A stretch of 8,366 nt of DNA from the NCBI GenBank assembly GCA_038240335.1, contig JBBSDV010000148.1, positions 1 through 8,366 of the forward strand. The letters run 5' to 3'. The translations under genes and the position numbers were made by a program. Position 1 is the first letter of the stretch. Each line of letters starts with the position of its first letter. The stretch comes from JBBSDV01 sp038240335. Lineage in GTDB: Bacteria; Chloroflexota; Dehalococcoidia; DSTF01; JACRBR01. Below are positions 1 through 6,448 of the stretch, in pieces. A model generated the notes under the pieces. The model was not told the origin of the DNA and did no database searches. It saw only the letters and a list, made by a program, of their open reading frames with translations.

Positions 1-267
1 GAGATCAGCGTCAGCGGCCGCCGCGTCAACGGCGTGGTGCCGCCCCACATCGTCTGCGAGATCGCGAATACCGGCTCCTCGATCCCCGACGAAGATATCG
101 CCCGCGTCTTCGATCGCTTCTTCCGGGGCGACCGCGCCCGCCGCACGGCCGGCGGTACCGGCCTCGGGCTCGCGATCACCCGCGAGCTCGCCGAGCTCAA
201 CGGCGGCACCGTCGCCGCCGCCAATACCACTCACGGCGTCGTATTCACATTCACCCTGCCGGGATAA
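1..267 (+). CDS. Sensor histidine kinase, C-terminal ATP-binding part (5' end outside window)
   Basis: The frame is open from base 1 and gives 88 residues ending at TAA. This is the end of the HATPase_c domain of a two-component sensor kinase, which uses ATP to phosphorylate a histidine that lies upstream, outside the window. Visible boxes are a degenerate G1 box, NTGSSIP (residues 23-29), where DxGxG would be usual; the F box, FDRFFRGDRAR (37-47); the G2 box, GGTGLGLAI (51-59); and the closing strand pattern around HGVVFTFTLPG. The Asn for Asp change in G1 occurs in many active kinases, so it does not imply inactivity. The N box and dimerisation helix are not in the window, and the sensed signal cannot be judged. 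No response-regulator gene follows; a partner, if adjacent, must lie upstream. Family assignment is sure; specificity is unknown. Confidence 0.92.
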   Translation, partial: EISVSGRRVNGVVPPHIVCEIANTGSSIPDEDIARVFDRFFRGDRARRTAGGTGLGLAITRELAELNGGTVAAANTTHGVVFTFTLPG

Positions 268-288
268 CTTCACGCCGGGAGTGCCCAA

Positions 289-317
289 GATTCTTCGCTT
301 GCGCTCGGAATGACAGG
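289..317. repeat. Intergenic dispersed repeat of the 'SEES' type
   Basis: The segment reads GATTCTTCGCTTGCGCTCGG followed by AATGACAGG. On the minus strand one frame reads VIPSASEES. That string is familiar from spurious small ORFs predicted over short intergenic repeats in many bacterial genomes. Only one copy is in this window, so repeat status comes from recognition of the pattern and not from counting copies. It lies 22 bases after the kinase stop and contains only a tiny CGC-TT-GCG hairpin, so a terminator role is unsupported. Confidence 0.5.
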
Positions 318-446
318 GCGCCGCGACGACTTCCAATTCTCCGACTCTCCGACAGCCTCTATTTGAGCCCACCGTTCGTCGCCCTCATCCCCAAGGCTGG
401 GCGGTTCGCCGTTCCATTTCCATCCTTCAATTCGCCGATTCTGTTG

Positions 447-476
447 TTGCTTCAGGTGCCAATCGTTCGTTACAGT
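447..476 (+). promoter_or_regulatory. Candidate sigma-70-type promoter of the Fur-family/NiCoT operon
   Basis: TTGCTT (447-452) and TACAGT (471-476) are separated by 18 bases and resemble -35 and -10 boxes, each with partial consensus match. The predicted transcription start, near 483, falls inside the GCAACAA repeats and leaves a leader of about 26 bases before the ATG at 509. This is pattern matching only. It is supported by position and by the overlap with the probable operator. Confidence 0.35.
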
Positions 477-480
477 ACCC

Positions 481-497
481 GCAACAAGTTGCAACAA
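481..497 (+). promoter_or_regulatory. Candidate operator: GCAACAA direct repeat and inverted repeat before the Fur-family gene
   Basis: GCAACAA occurs at 481-487 and again at 491-497, exactly 10 bases apart, so both lie on the same face of the helix. The region also contains the inverted repeat GCAAC-AA-GTTGC (481-492) and the perfect palindrome GTTGCAAC (488-495), with TTGCAA at 489-494. A third copy in inverse orientation, TTGTTGC, lies at 444-450 by the putative -35. Fur-family proteins bind short dyads of this kind, and the nickel regulator Nur of Streptomyces is reported to use TTGCAA-like half sites. Here the half-site spacing is one base shorter than that published arrangement, as I recall it. 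Autoregulation is an inference from position. Confidence 0.45.
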
Positions 498-508
498 CGG
501 AGTGTGGC

Positions 509-946
509 ATGAGCTGCGAGTCCGAAACAATCGATGTCCTTCGCGAGTCCGGTCACAAAATGACGCCGCAACGGATGATGATCCTCACGTCCTTACGCCA
601 TGCCTCTCGCCATCTCTCCGCCGCCGACATCTTCGAGACCGTCAAGCTGGCCTACCCGTACGTCGACATCTCGACCGTCTACCGCACGCTCACCGTCCTC
701 AAGGAGATGCGCCTGATCTCCGAAACGCATATGGGCGGCGGCGACGCGACCTTCGAGTGGGTCGGCATCGAGCGCCACCACCACCTGATCTGCCGCAAGT
801 GCGCGGGCGTCAGCCAGCTCGACCACCGCTATCTCGAGCATCTCGGCGCCCAGATCGCGGCCGAACAGGGCTTTCGTGCCGATATCGATCACTTCGCGAT
901 CTTCGGCCTCTGCGCCGACTGCCAGCGAGAAATCACGACGAACTAG
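509..946 (+). CDS. Fur-family metal-dependent transcriptional repressor, probably nickel-responsive (Nur-like)
   Basis: This 145-residue protein has normal Fur length. An N-terminal winged helix (about 1-85) carries the TPQR motif (19-22), HLSAADIF (35-42) and the recognition helix DISTVYRTLTVLKEMRLI (53-70). The C-terminal dimerisation domain has the regulatory-metal segment HHHLICRKC (90-98), with E83 and H35 as further likely ligands. The four cysteines C95, C98, C135 and C138 fit a structural zinc site. GGAG at 499-502, six bases before the ATG, fixes the start. The stop is 14 bases before a NiCoT nickel/cobalt permease, so the pair is almost certainly one operon. The gene content suggests a nickel or cobalt sensor, not an iron sensor. 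The sequence alone cannot exclude Fur, Zur or PerR specificity. The GCAACAA motifs just upstream suggest it represses its own operon. Confidence 0.93.
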   Translation: MSCESETIDVLRESGHKMTPQRMMILTSLRHASRHLSAADIFETVKLAYPYVDISTVYRTLTVLKEMRLISETHMGGGDATFEWVGIERHHHLICRKCAGVSQLDHRYLEHLGAQIAAEQGFRADIDHFAIFGLCADCQREITTN

Positions 947-960
947 CTTCGAGGACTGCC

Positions 961-2031
961 ATGCTCGATCTCCTCCACGCGCTCCCGCCGCTGCCTCTTC
1001 TGTCCGTGATCAGCACGATCGGCGTCATTGGCGCGTCGCTCGCGCTCGGCATCCGGCACGGCATCGATTGGGATCACATAGCCGCCATCACCGATATCAC
1101 GAGCACCAGCGCCACTTCGACGCGCGCCGAAGAACGCTGGCTCATCGGCGAGCCGGGCGTGATGCTCACCGACGAGTCGCATCATGGCCGCGGGCACGCC
1201 CATGCAACCGCTTTCGAGTCACGAAGCGAGTCGTTCGCGCTCGTAGGCGCGCAGGCGGGCGTCGGTGGCGGACATCAGCACGAACGCGCCATACACCCGC
1301 ACGGCGGAGGTTGGCAACCGAACGGACGCATCGACGCGGTGCAGGCCTTCGTTCGAAAGCAACGGCCGTCGCTGGCGCTCGCGACGATGTATGCGCTCGG
1401 CCACGGCTCGGTCGTCCTCGTCCTCGGCCTCCTTGCCCTCTGGCTCAACGAGTTCTTGCCGAGTTGGATCGATCCGATCATGGAGCGCATCGTCGGCGTC
1501 ACGCTGCTGCTTCTTGCCGCCTACCTCTTCTACTCCGTCTACCAGTTCTTTCGCGGCGGCGAGGAGTTCCGCATTCGCAGCCGCTGGATGCTCGTGTTCG
1601 CGGGCGCCCGCAACGTCTTCGAGGGTGCGCGGTCGCGGCTCTTCGGCGGCCCGAAGCAGCATGTCCACGAAGCGCAGCAGTACGGCGCGAAGACCGCCTT
1701 TGGGATCGGCATGATCCACGGCGTCGGCGCCGAGACCGGCACCCAGGTGCTCGTCATCACCACGGCCGTCGGCGCCGGCAGTAAGGCAATGGGTGCGCTC
1801 GCGCTCGGCGCGTTCATCGTCGGCCTGCTGATCTCGAATTCGATCGTCGCCGTCGTGACGACGGTCGGCTTCGTCTCGTCACGCCAGCGTCAGGGTATCT
1901 ACGTCGCCGCGGGACTGTTTGCGGCGATCTTCAGCCTGTTCGTCGGCAGCTACTTCGTCCTGCAATCGGCCGACCACCTTCCGAACCTCGATCAGTTCTT
2001 TCGCTGGATCGGCGGCGGCAACGTCAACTGA
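961..2031 (+). CDS. Nickel/cobalt permease, NiCoT family, with extended His-rich loop
   Basis: A 356-residue integral membrane protein that should import Ni2+ and/or Co2+ as a single-component secondary permease. The family signature H-x4-D-H in TM2 is present as RHGIDWDHI (32-40). LGHGS (146-150) matches the second conserved block, usually LGHST, and the IHGVGAETGT region (252-261) matches the third. Hydrophobic helices are visible near 14-31, 138-163, 175-196, 247-270, 277-303 and 312-336. Between TM2 and TM3, where the family usually has about 20 residues, this protein has about 85, with eight histidines (74, 75, 79, 81, 105, 107, 112, 114). ATG at 961 follows GAGGA (951-955) by five bases. 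The frame is open further upstream, but that part only shadows the regulator gene. The choice between Ni and Co cannot be settled from sequence. Confidence 0.92.
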   Translation: MLDLLHALPPLPLLSVISTIGVIGASLALGIRHGIDWDHIAAITDITSTSATSTRAEERWLIGEPGVMLTDESHHGRGHAHATAFESRSESFALVGAQAGVGGGHQHERAIHPHGGGWQPNGRIDAVQAFVRKQRPSLALATMYALGHGSVVLVLGLLALWLNEFLPSWIDPIMERIVGVTLLLLAAYLFYSVYQFFRGGEEFRIRSRWMLVFAGARNVFEGARSRLFGGPKQHVHEAQQYGAKTAFGIGMIHGVGAETGTQVLVITTAVGAGSKAMGALALGAFIVGLLISNSIVAVVTTVGFVSSRQRQGIYVAAGLFAAIFSLFVGSYFVLQSADHLPNLDQFFRWIGGGNVN

Positions 2032-2055
2032 CGATCGGCCACGGGTTGCGATCGT
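2031..2055 (+). terminator. Possible terminator hairpin at the end of the NiCoT gene
   Basis: ACGATCG (2031-2037) and CGATCGT (2049-2055) form a 7-bp perfect stem with an 11-base loop, starting on the last base of the permease stop codon. It lies between two convergent genes, where a bidirectional terminator is expected. There is no T tract on either side, so intrinsic termination is uncertain. Confidence 0.3.
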
Positions 2056-2095
2056 GCGATGGGCTGTGACTCACGCGTGCTGGGCCGGCTAAACG

Positions 2096-2560
2096 TCACT
2101 CGACAATAATGCGTCCGACCATACCGGCCTCTTTGTGACCGGGGATCGTGCAATAGAAGTCGTACGTGCCCTTTTTCGTCGGCTTGAAGACGATGCTGCT
2201 CGTCTCGTTCGCCATCGTATGCAAGTGGATACCCGTCATGCTCGCGCCCTCGTGCGCGGCTCCATGCTCGCCGTGCATTGCCGGCTCTGAGATGACTTCG
2301 GTCTCAAGCCCATCGGCCTGGAAATCATGCTCCGTTGCGTCGGCGTTTCGCAGGCTCAATTCGACCGTCGAGTTGAGCCTCACAGTGAGGTTGTCCGGCT
2401 GATACCGGACGTTCTTCGCCTCGACGCTTAGGGCCTGGTCGGGCGCCGCCATCACTGTCGCCGTCGGGCTCTGGGTTGTGCGGCCGTTGCCGCACCCGAC
2501 GGCAACGACCGTCAGCGAGATCAGACCGGATACGATTGCCGCCGTCCGTGAGCGCTCCAT
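2096..2560 (-). CDS. Cupredoxin (plastocyanin-like) lipoprotein, copper binding
   Basis: A 154-residue exported blue-copper-type protein. Residues 6-22 form a hydrophobic signal segment ending at AVGC, a passable lipobox with Cys23 as the lipidation site. A low-complexity Ser/Thr/Pro linker follows (27-40). The cupredoxin fold (about 44-154) has the four expected type 1 copper ligands: H78 (in EHDF), C137, H142 and M147, spaced C-x4-H-x4-M in the CTIPGHKEAGM block. An insert at 95-116 is rich in His and Met (M95, H96, H99, H103, M108, H112, H114, M116) and could hold extra copper. ATG at 2560 follows GAGGA (plus-strand TCCTC at 2565-2569). It is last in the minus-strand series after the oxidoreductase, with a 125-base gap, and converges on the NiCoT gene. 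Likely roles are electron transfer or copper handling at the outer face of the membrane. Confidence 0.88.
   Translation of the reverse strand: MERSRTAAIVSGLISLTVVAVGCGNGRTTQSPTATVMAAPDQALSVEAKNVRYQPDNLTVRLNSTVELSLRNADATEHDFQADGLETEVISEPAMHGEHGAAHEGASMTGIHLHTMANETSSIVFKPTKKGTYDFYCTIPGHKEAGMVGRIIVE
2353..2390. repeat. Two overlapping palindromes inside the cupredoxin gene
   Basis: The first is a 27-base palindrome (2353-2379): outer arms GGCTCAA/TTGAGCC, inner arms TCGAC/GTCGA, one mismatched pair and a central C. The second is CCTCAC-A-GTGAGG (2378-2390), with perfect 6-base arms, sharing two bases with the first. Both lie wholly within codons for the strand before the copper-ligand H78 (residues about 57-70). 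The transcript could form two adjacent strong hairpins in mid-gene. Confidence 0.7.
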
Positions 2561-2685
2561 GCGTTCCTCGCTTCACTACGCTTCCTGCTCTGGCATTGCT
2601 GTGGCGTTGCTTTGGTGCTTCGACGCTGCGGGCCGAGCTGGTTCACGGGCAGCCCGCACGCAGTCCGGCCCTCCGGTTGCCACCG

Positions 2686-3666
2686 CTACTCCCGCACGAC
2701 AAGCACGATCTTGCCCGTCGCCCGCCGCGCCTCGAGGTCGCGCACCGCCTCGGCCCCTCGCTCGAGCGGGTAGCGCTTACTGACGAGCGGCTTGATGTAG
2801 CCGTCTTCGTACATCTGCGCGAGACCGGCAGCGACCGTCTGCGGCATCGTCGGATCGACGCGCACATACTCCGGCCAGGCGACGCCGACGACGCTTGTGT
2901 TGCGCAGCAGCAGCCGGTTGACCTGCACCGACGGGATCGTCCCGCCGGCAAAGCCGATCACCAAGAGCCGTCCCGCGGGCGCCAGTGATCGCACACTGTC
3001 TGTGAAGCGATCGCCTCCGACCGGGTCGTACACCACGTCGACGCCGCGGTTGTCCGTGATCGTGCGCACCTCGGCGAGCCAGTCGCTGTCCGCATCGATG
3101 CAATGCTGGGCGCCGGCATCGCGCGCAATCCGCATCTTCTCGTCGCCCTGCGCGATGGCGATCACTGTCGAGCCGGCTGCTCGCGCGATCTGCACCGCCG
3201 CCGTGCCGACGCCCCCGGCTGCGCCGTGGACGAGCACCGTCTCGCCACGTTGCAGCTGCCCGCGCACCATCAACCCGAAGTACGAGGTCTGGTAGTTCAC
3301 AGGCAGCGCTGTCGCTTCGTCGAACGACATCGCCTCGGGGATCCGGAACGTGACGAGCGGCGCCGCCGCGGCGACCTGCGCCCAGGCGCCGGATTTCGCC
3401 ATGGCCGCCACGCGATCGCCCGGCGCAAAGCCGGACCCGGCCGGGGCGCTCCGCACCGTGCCCACCACCTCCGCGCCGGGCGTGAACGGCACATCGCGCT
3501 TGACCTGGTACTTGCCCCGCGTCGTCAGCAGGTCGGCAAACGCGACGCCGGCCGCGTGCACGTCAATGATCACGTCGCCGCCGTCGTCCGGCGCGGCGAC
3601 GTCGTGCATCTCGAGCGCGTCCGGCCCGTCGAGGCTCATTAATCGCAACGCGCGCATCATCGCCAT
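2686..3666 (-). CDS. Zinc-free MDR oxidoreductase, NADPH:quinone oxidoreductase type
   Basis: The 326-residue product has the usual length of the quinone oxidoreductase branch of the medium-chain dehydrogenase/reductase superfamily, soluble NAD(P)H-dependent enzymes that reduce quinones or enones. The N-terminal GroES-like half includes FADLLTTRGKY (43-53) and FTPGAEVVGTV (61-71). The Rossmann half has HGAAGGVGTAAVQIA (147-161) as the nucleotide-binding turn and GVDVVYDPVGGD (208-219), typical of this branch. The cysteine/histidine zinc ligands of true alcohol dehydrogenases are absent. I chose ATG at 3666 because MRALRL then begins at the family's usual N-terminus. No Shine-Dalgarno precedes it, but TATGCT lies six bases upstream, as in leaderless genes. 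A longer version from GTG at 3789 would overlap the stop of the upstream exporter gene as GTGA. Its extra 41 residues look disordered and unlike the family. The substrate is unknown. Confidence 0.9.
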   Translation of the reverse strand: MAMMRALRLMSLDGPDALEMHDVAAPDDGGDVIIDVHAAGVAFADLLTTRGKYQVKRDVPFTPGAEVVGTVRSAPAGSGFAPGDRVAAMAKSGAWAQVAAAAPLVTFRIPEAMSFDEATALPVNYQTSYFGLMVRGQLQRGETVLVHGAAGGVGTAAVQIARAAGSTVIAIAQGDEKMRIARDAGAQHCIDADSDWLAEVRTITDNRGVDVVYDPVGGDRFTDSVRSLAPAGRLLVIGFAGGTIPSVQVNRLLLRNTSVVGVAWPEYVRVDPTMPQTVAAGLAQMYEDGYIKPLVSKRYPLERGAEAVRDLEARRATGKIVLVVRE

Positions 3667-3785
3667 GCCGATAGCATAACTGGAGGGTGGAGGAATGACG
3701 TTGCGCCGGTTCGGAGCCGATCGTGCATGGTCTTCGCCGCCCTTCTGTGCTCTCTGGGCATCTGTGGATCGTCTTCCCCGCGCGT

Positions 3786-6272
3786 TCACGCCCGCAACTG
3801 GCTCTCCCGTACATCCATCGCATCGACTCGCCGACGCCGCCGCACGCGGCCGTCATCGGCCCACACGAGCACCGGCGGCAACAAGATCAGCGTGCTCAGT
3901 AGGCTGAGCGCAATGTTCAGCGCCGTCACTTTGCCGAAGTTGTCGAGCAGCGGAAAGTTACTGAATGCCAGCACTGCAAATCCGCCCGTCACCGTCAACC
4001 CCGACGCCGCGATGGCGCGTCCAATCCGCAGTGATGCCTTCGACATCGCCTCCCGCGCATCCAGGCCGGCCGCCCGCTCTTCGTAGTACCGCGACATCAA
4101 CAAGATGTTGAACTCCGTCCCCATCGCGATGATCAGCGGTCCCGAGATCGACGTCAGCGGGCTGTACTCAATACCCGCCGCGTATAGCAGCATCGCCGAT
4201 GCGCCGAGCGCCAGCACCACGGGCAGCAGCGGCGCGATCGCCTTGACGAGATCGCGATACGCGACGAGCAGCGCAACAAAGATCGCGACCAACGCCACAA
4301 GCGACATCAGATCGCGATTCGCACTTAGTGCGTCGACCGCCGCGATTCCAACGACGGCGATCCCCGCCGGAGCCAGGCCGACACCGGGCGGCGCTTGCGC
4401 GTCACGCTCAATCTGCGCCGTCAGCACGCGTTCGTCCGCCAGCGAAACACCGTCTCCGATCGCGAACACGATCGCCGCGCTCGCGCGGTCGCCGCTGACG
4501 ACGCTGTCGACGAGAGACGCCGGCGCGCTCGCGAGCACCTGCTCCGCCGATTGCGTCGTCGGTGCGGCGCCCGTCACCTGCTTCGTGAACGAAGCGATGC
4601 TGTTCGATGTCTGCAACTCGCTGTGCTGCGTGCGTTGGCGCTCCTCGAATGCGATCATCCAGTCCAGCACGTTCTGGTCCGTGACGTGGCCGCCGGGCGG
4701 CGCTTCCACCAGCAAGTCCAATTCGCTCGTGGAGCCCGCAACGTCCCGCACGTGATGCAGATCGGTCAGAACGCGGCTGTCCGACGGCACGAACTTCTCC
4801 GGGTCGGTCTCCGTCGGGATCTTCCGGCTCACGTAGATGCCGCCGAACGCCACCAGCGCCGCCACGAGCGCGATCGGCGCCAGTCTCCCCATCGTCCGCG
4901 ACGTCAGCCCGCCGACGATCCGCTCGACCTCGAATCGCGCGCGCGCGGGCGCCTGCTCGCCGAGCCGGGTGCGCTCCCGCAGAAACACGACGCTGCTGAT
5001 CAGCGTGATGCTCGTGGCGAAGACCACGACCGCGCCGAGCGCGAGCATCGTGCCGAAATCGCGGATCATCGGCACGTCGGACAGGCGCAGCACCACAAAT
5101 CCCAGGCACGCCGCCGCGGCCGCCAGCGCGATCGCCGGACCGAGCCGCATCATCGTTCGTTCAATGCCCGTCGCTGCGGAGTCGGCCGCTGCGGTTTCCT
5201 CTTCGATGCGGCTGTGCACCTGGATCGCGAAATCGACGCCGAGCCCGATCAGGATCGGCAGCCCCGAGATCGTCACCATCGTCAGCGGTACACCGAGAAA
5301 CCCCATCAGGCCGAACGCCGAGACGCAGCCGACGAGCACTGCCGGCAGCGAGAGCAGCCGCCAGCGCGCGCGGAACACCAACGACAGCACGACGATCATG
5401 ATCGCGACAGCGAAGATCGCCATCACCAGCAGCGCGCTCCTCATGCCGTCGTTGATCTCCTTGATCAACAGCGGCGGTCCCGATGCGAGCGCGCTCACGC
5501 CCTCGAAGTGGTACGCCGTTATGTCGCGTTGCACGTCGCCCGCCATCCGCGCCCCATCGTCGATCGACAGGTTGCCGCGCGCGCGGACGATCATCAACGC
5601 GTGATGGTCATCCGGAAAAATGCCGGCGAACTCGGGGCGGAACTTGCCGTCGGCGCCGTACAGCACGAATCGCACGAAGTCTTGATTGTCGAGCGACGGG
5701 TCGCCGACGCTGACGAAGCGTCGAGCATCGGCGCCGAACGTCGCGTTGAACGCGTCATCGACGCGCTGCTTCGCCGCCGATGCTGCCGCATCCTGCGCCG
5801 CCGCTGTTTCGCCCCGAGCCGCCGCGGCGGCGCGAGCCTCGTCCGCCGCTCGCGCCTCGTCGGTGGCGAGCTTCGCCGGCTCCGTGATCATGCGCTGCTG
5901 GATCTGCGCCTGCGCGAATTGCAGCACAGCGAGCGGCGAGATGATGCTCTGGAAGTTGCCCGTCGCCGTCAGGTCCCGTTCGAGTCGCGCCAGCTCGTCG
6001 CGGTTCCCCGGCGCGAAGAGCTGCTCGATGCGCGCGCCGTCAGTCCGCGTCTCGAACAGCACGAGCATTGGATCGCCGCCGAATTGCCGCTGGTAGCGCG
6101 TGTTGTCGAGCGACAGCTTCGATGATGGATCGAGAAGCGTGTCCTGCCCCGTCTCGAACGTCAGGCGCGGCAGGCCCAACGCCAGCAACCCCGCGACGCA
6201 CATCGTCCCGGCGATGAGCGCGACCGGATGCCGGCACACAAGCGCCGCCATCGCGCTTGCGATACGCCTCAC
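3786..6272 (-). CDS. RND/MMPL-family exporter, two-module, about 12 transmembrane segments
   Basis: An 828-residue inner-membrane exporter, expected to be driven by the proton gradient and to move lipids or other hydrophobic molecules. It has the duplicated RND plan: TM1 (14-35), a large extracytoplasmic domain (36-275), TM2-6 (about 278-432), TM7 (464-482), a second extracytoplasmic domain (483-653) and TM8-12 (about 655-805). The TM4 block GLPILIGLGVDF (337-348) contains D347, the usual proton-relay acid. The matching place in the second half has Glu, GTEFNILLMSRYYEER (718-733). Residues about 129-175 form an Ala/Glu/Arg-rich probable coiled coil in the first outer domain. The basic C-terminal tail is cytoplasmic. 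GTG at 6272 is supported by GAGGGG five bases upstream (plus-strand 6278-6283). No membrane-fusion or outer-membrane partner is adjacent, consistent with COG1033/HpnN-like single-component exporters. The substrate is not determinable; the oxidoreductase follows 119 bases downstream. Confidence 0.92.
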   Translation of the reverse strand: MRRIASAMAALVCRHPVALIAGTMCVAGLLALGLPRLTFETGQDTLLDPSSKLSLDNTRYQRQFGGDPMLVLFETRTDGARIEQLFAPGNRDELARLERDLTATGNFQSIISPLAVLQFAQAQIQQRMITEPAKLATDEARAADEARAAAAARGETAAAQDAAASAAKQRVDDAFNATFGADARRFVSVGDPSLDNQDFVRFVLYGADGKFRPEFAGIFPDDHHALMIVRARGNLSIDDGARMAGDVQRDITAYHFEGVSALASGPPLLIKEINDGMRSALLVMAIFAVAIMIVVLSLVFRARWRLLSLPAVLVGCVSAFGLMGFLGVPLTMVTISGLPILIGLGVDFAIQVHSRIEEETAAADSAATGIERTMMRLGPAIALAAAAACLGFVVLRLSDVPMIRDFGTMLALGAVVVFATSITLISSVVFLRERTRLGEQAPARARFEVERIVGGLTSRTMGRLAPIALVAALVAFGGIYVSRKIPTETDPEKFVPSDSRVLTDLHHVRDVAGSTSELDLLVEAPPGGHVTDQNVLDWMIAFEERQRTQHSELQTSNSIASFTKQVTGAAPTTQSAEQVLASAPASLVDSVVSGDRASAAIVFAIGDGVSLADERVLTAQIERDAQAPPGVGLAPAGIAVVGIAAVDALSANRDLMSLVALVAIFVALLVAYRDLVKAIAPLLPVVLALGASAMLLYAAGIEYSPLTSISGPLIIAMGTEFNILLMSRYYEERAAGLDAREAMSKASLRIGRAIAASGLTVTGGFAVLAFSNFPLLDNFGKVTALNIALSLLSTLILLPPVLVWADDGRVRRRRRVDAMDVRESQLRA

Positions 6273-6448
6273 GTCCGCCCCTCACGCCGCGCTGTCCGGC
6301 ACGTCATAGCCGTAGGTTACATCGGCGGCACCCTCGCACATGGCGCCGGCTTGACGCCGCAAGCACCGGTCACGGCAACCCGCTAAGCGCGCGCCGCCGG
6401 GAAGACGGCTCCGGGCGATGCAATAGGCGCTGGGATGGCCTCCGGCAC

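Noticed and set aside
270..530. Minus-strand ORF containing VIPSASEES
   Set aside because: It is the known type of spurious ORF over a dispersed repeat, and it overlaps the start of the Fur-family gene.
502..960. Upstream extension of the permease frame to base 502
   Set aside because: This part is Pro/Arg-rich, overlaps the Fur-family gene in another frame, and the ATG at 961 has its own ribosome site and a family-like N-terminus.
2476..2988. Plus-strand ORF of 170 codons across the cupredoxin/oxidoreductase gap
   Set aside because: Antisense to two well-supported genes, with no domain and an Arg/His-rich composition typical of shadow frames.
3695..3907. Plus-strand ORF of 70 codons with a strong GGAGGA just before its ATG
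   Set aside because: The translation has no recognisable features and runs into the antisense of the exporter gene. The purine-rich site is probably fortuitous, though it is the best ribosome site among the rejected ORFs.
4395..6125. Long plus-strand open frame of 576 codons opposite the exporter gene
   Set aside because: Extremely Arg/His/Asp-rich translation with no domain; it is the antisense shadow of a high-GC gene with codon bias.
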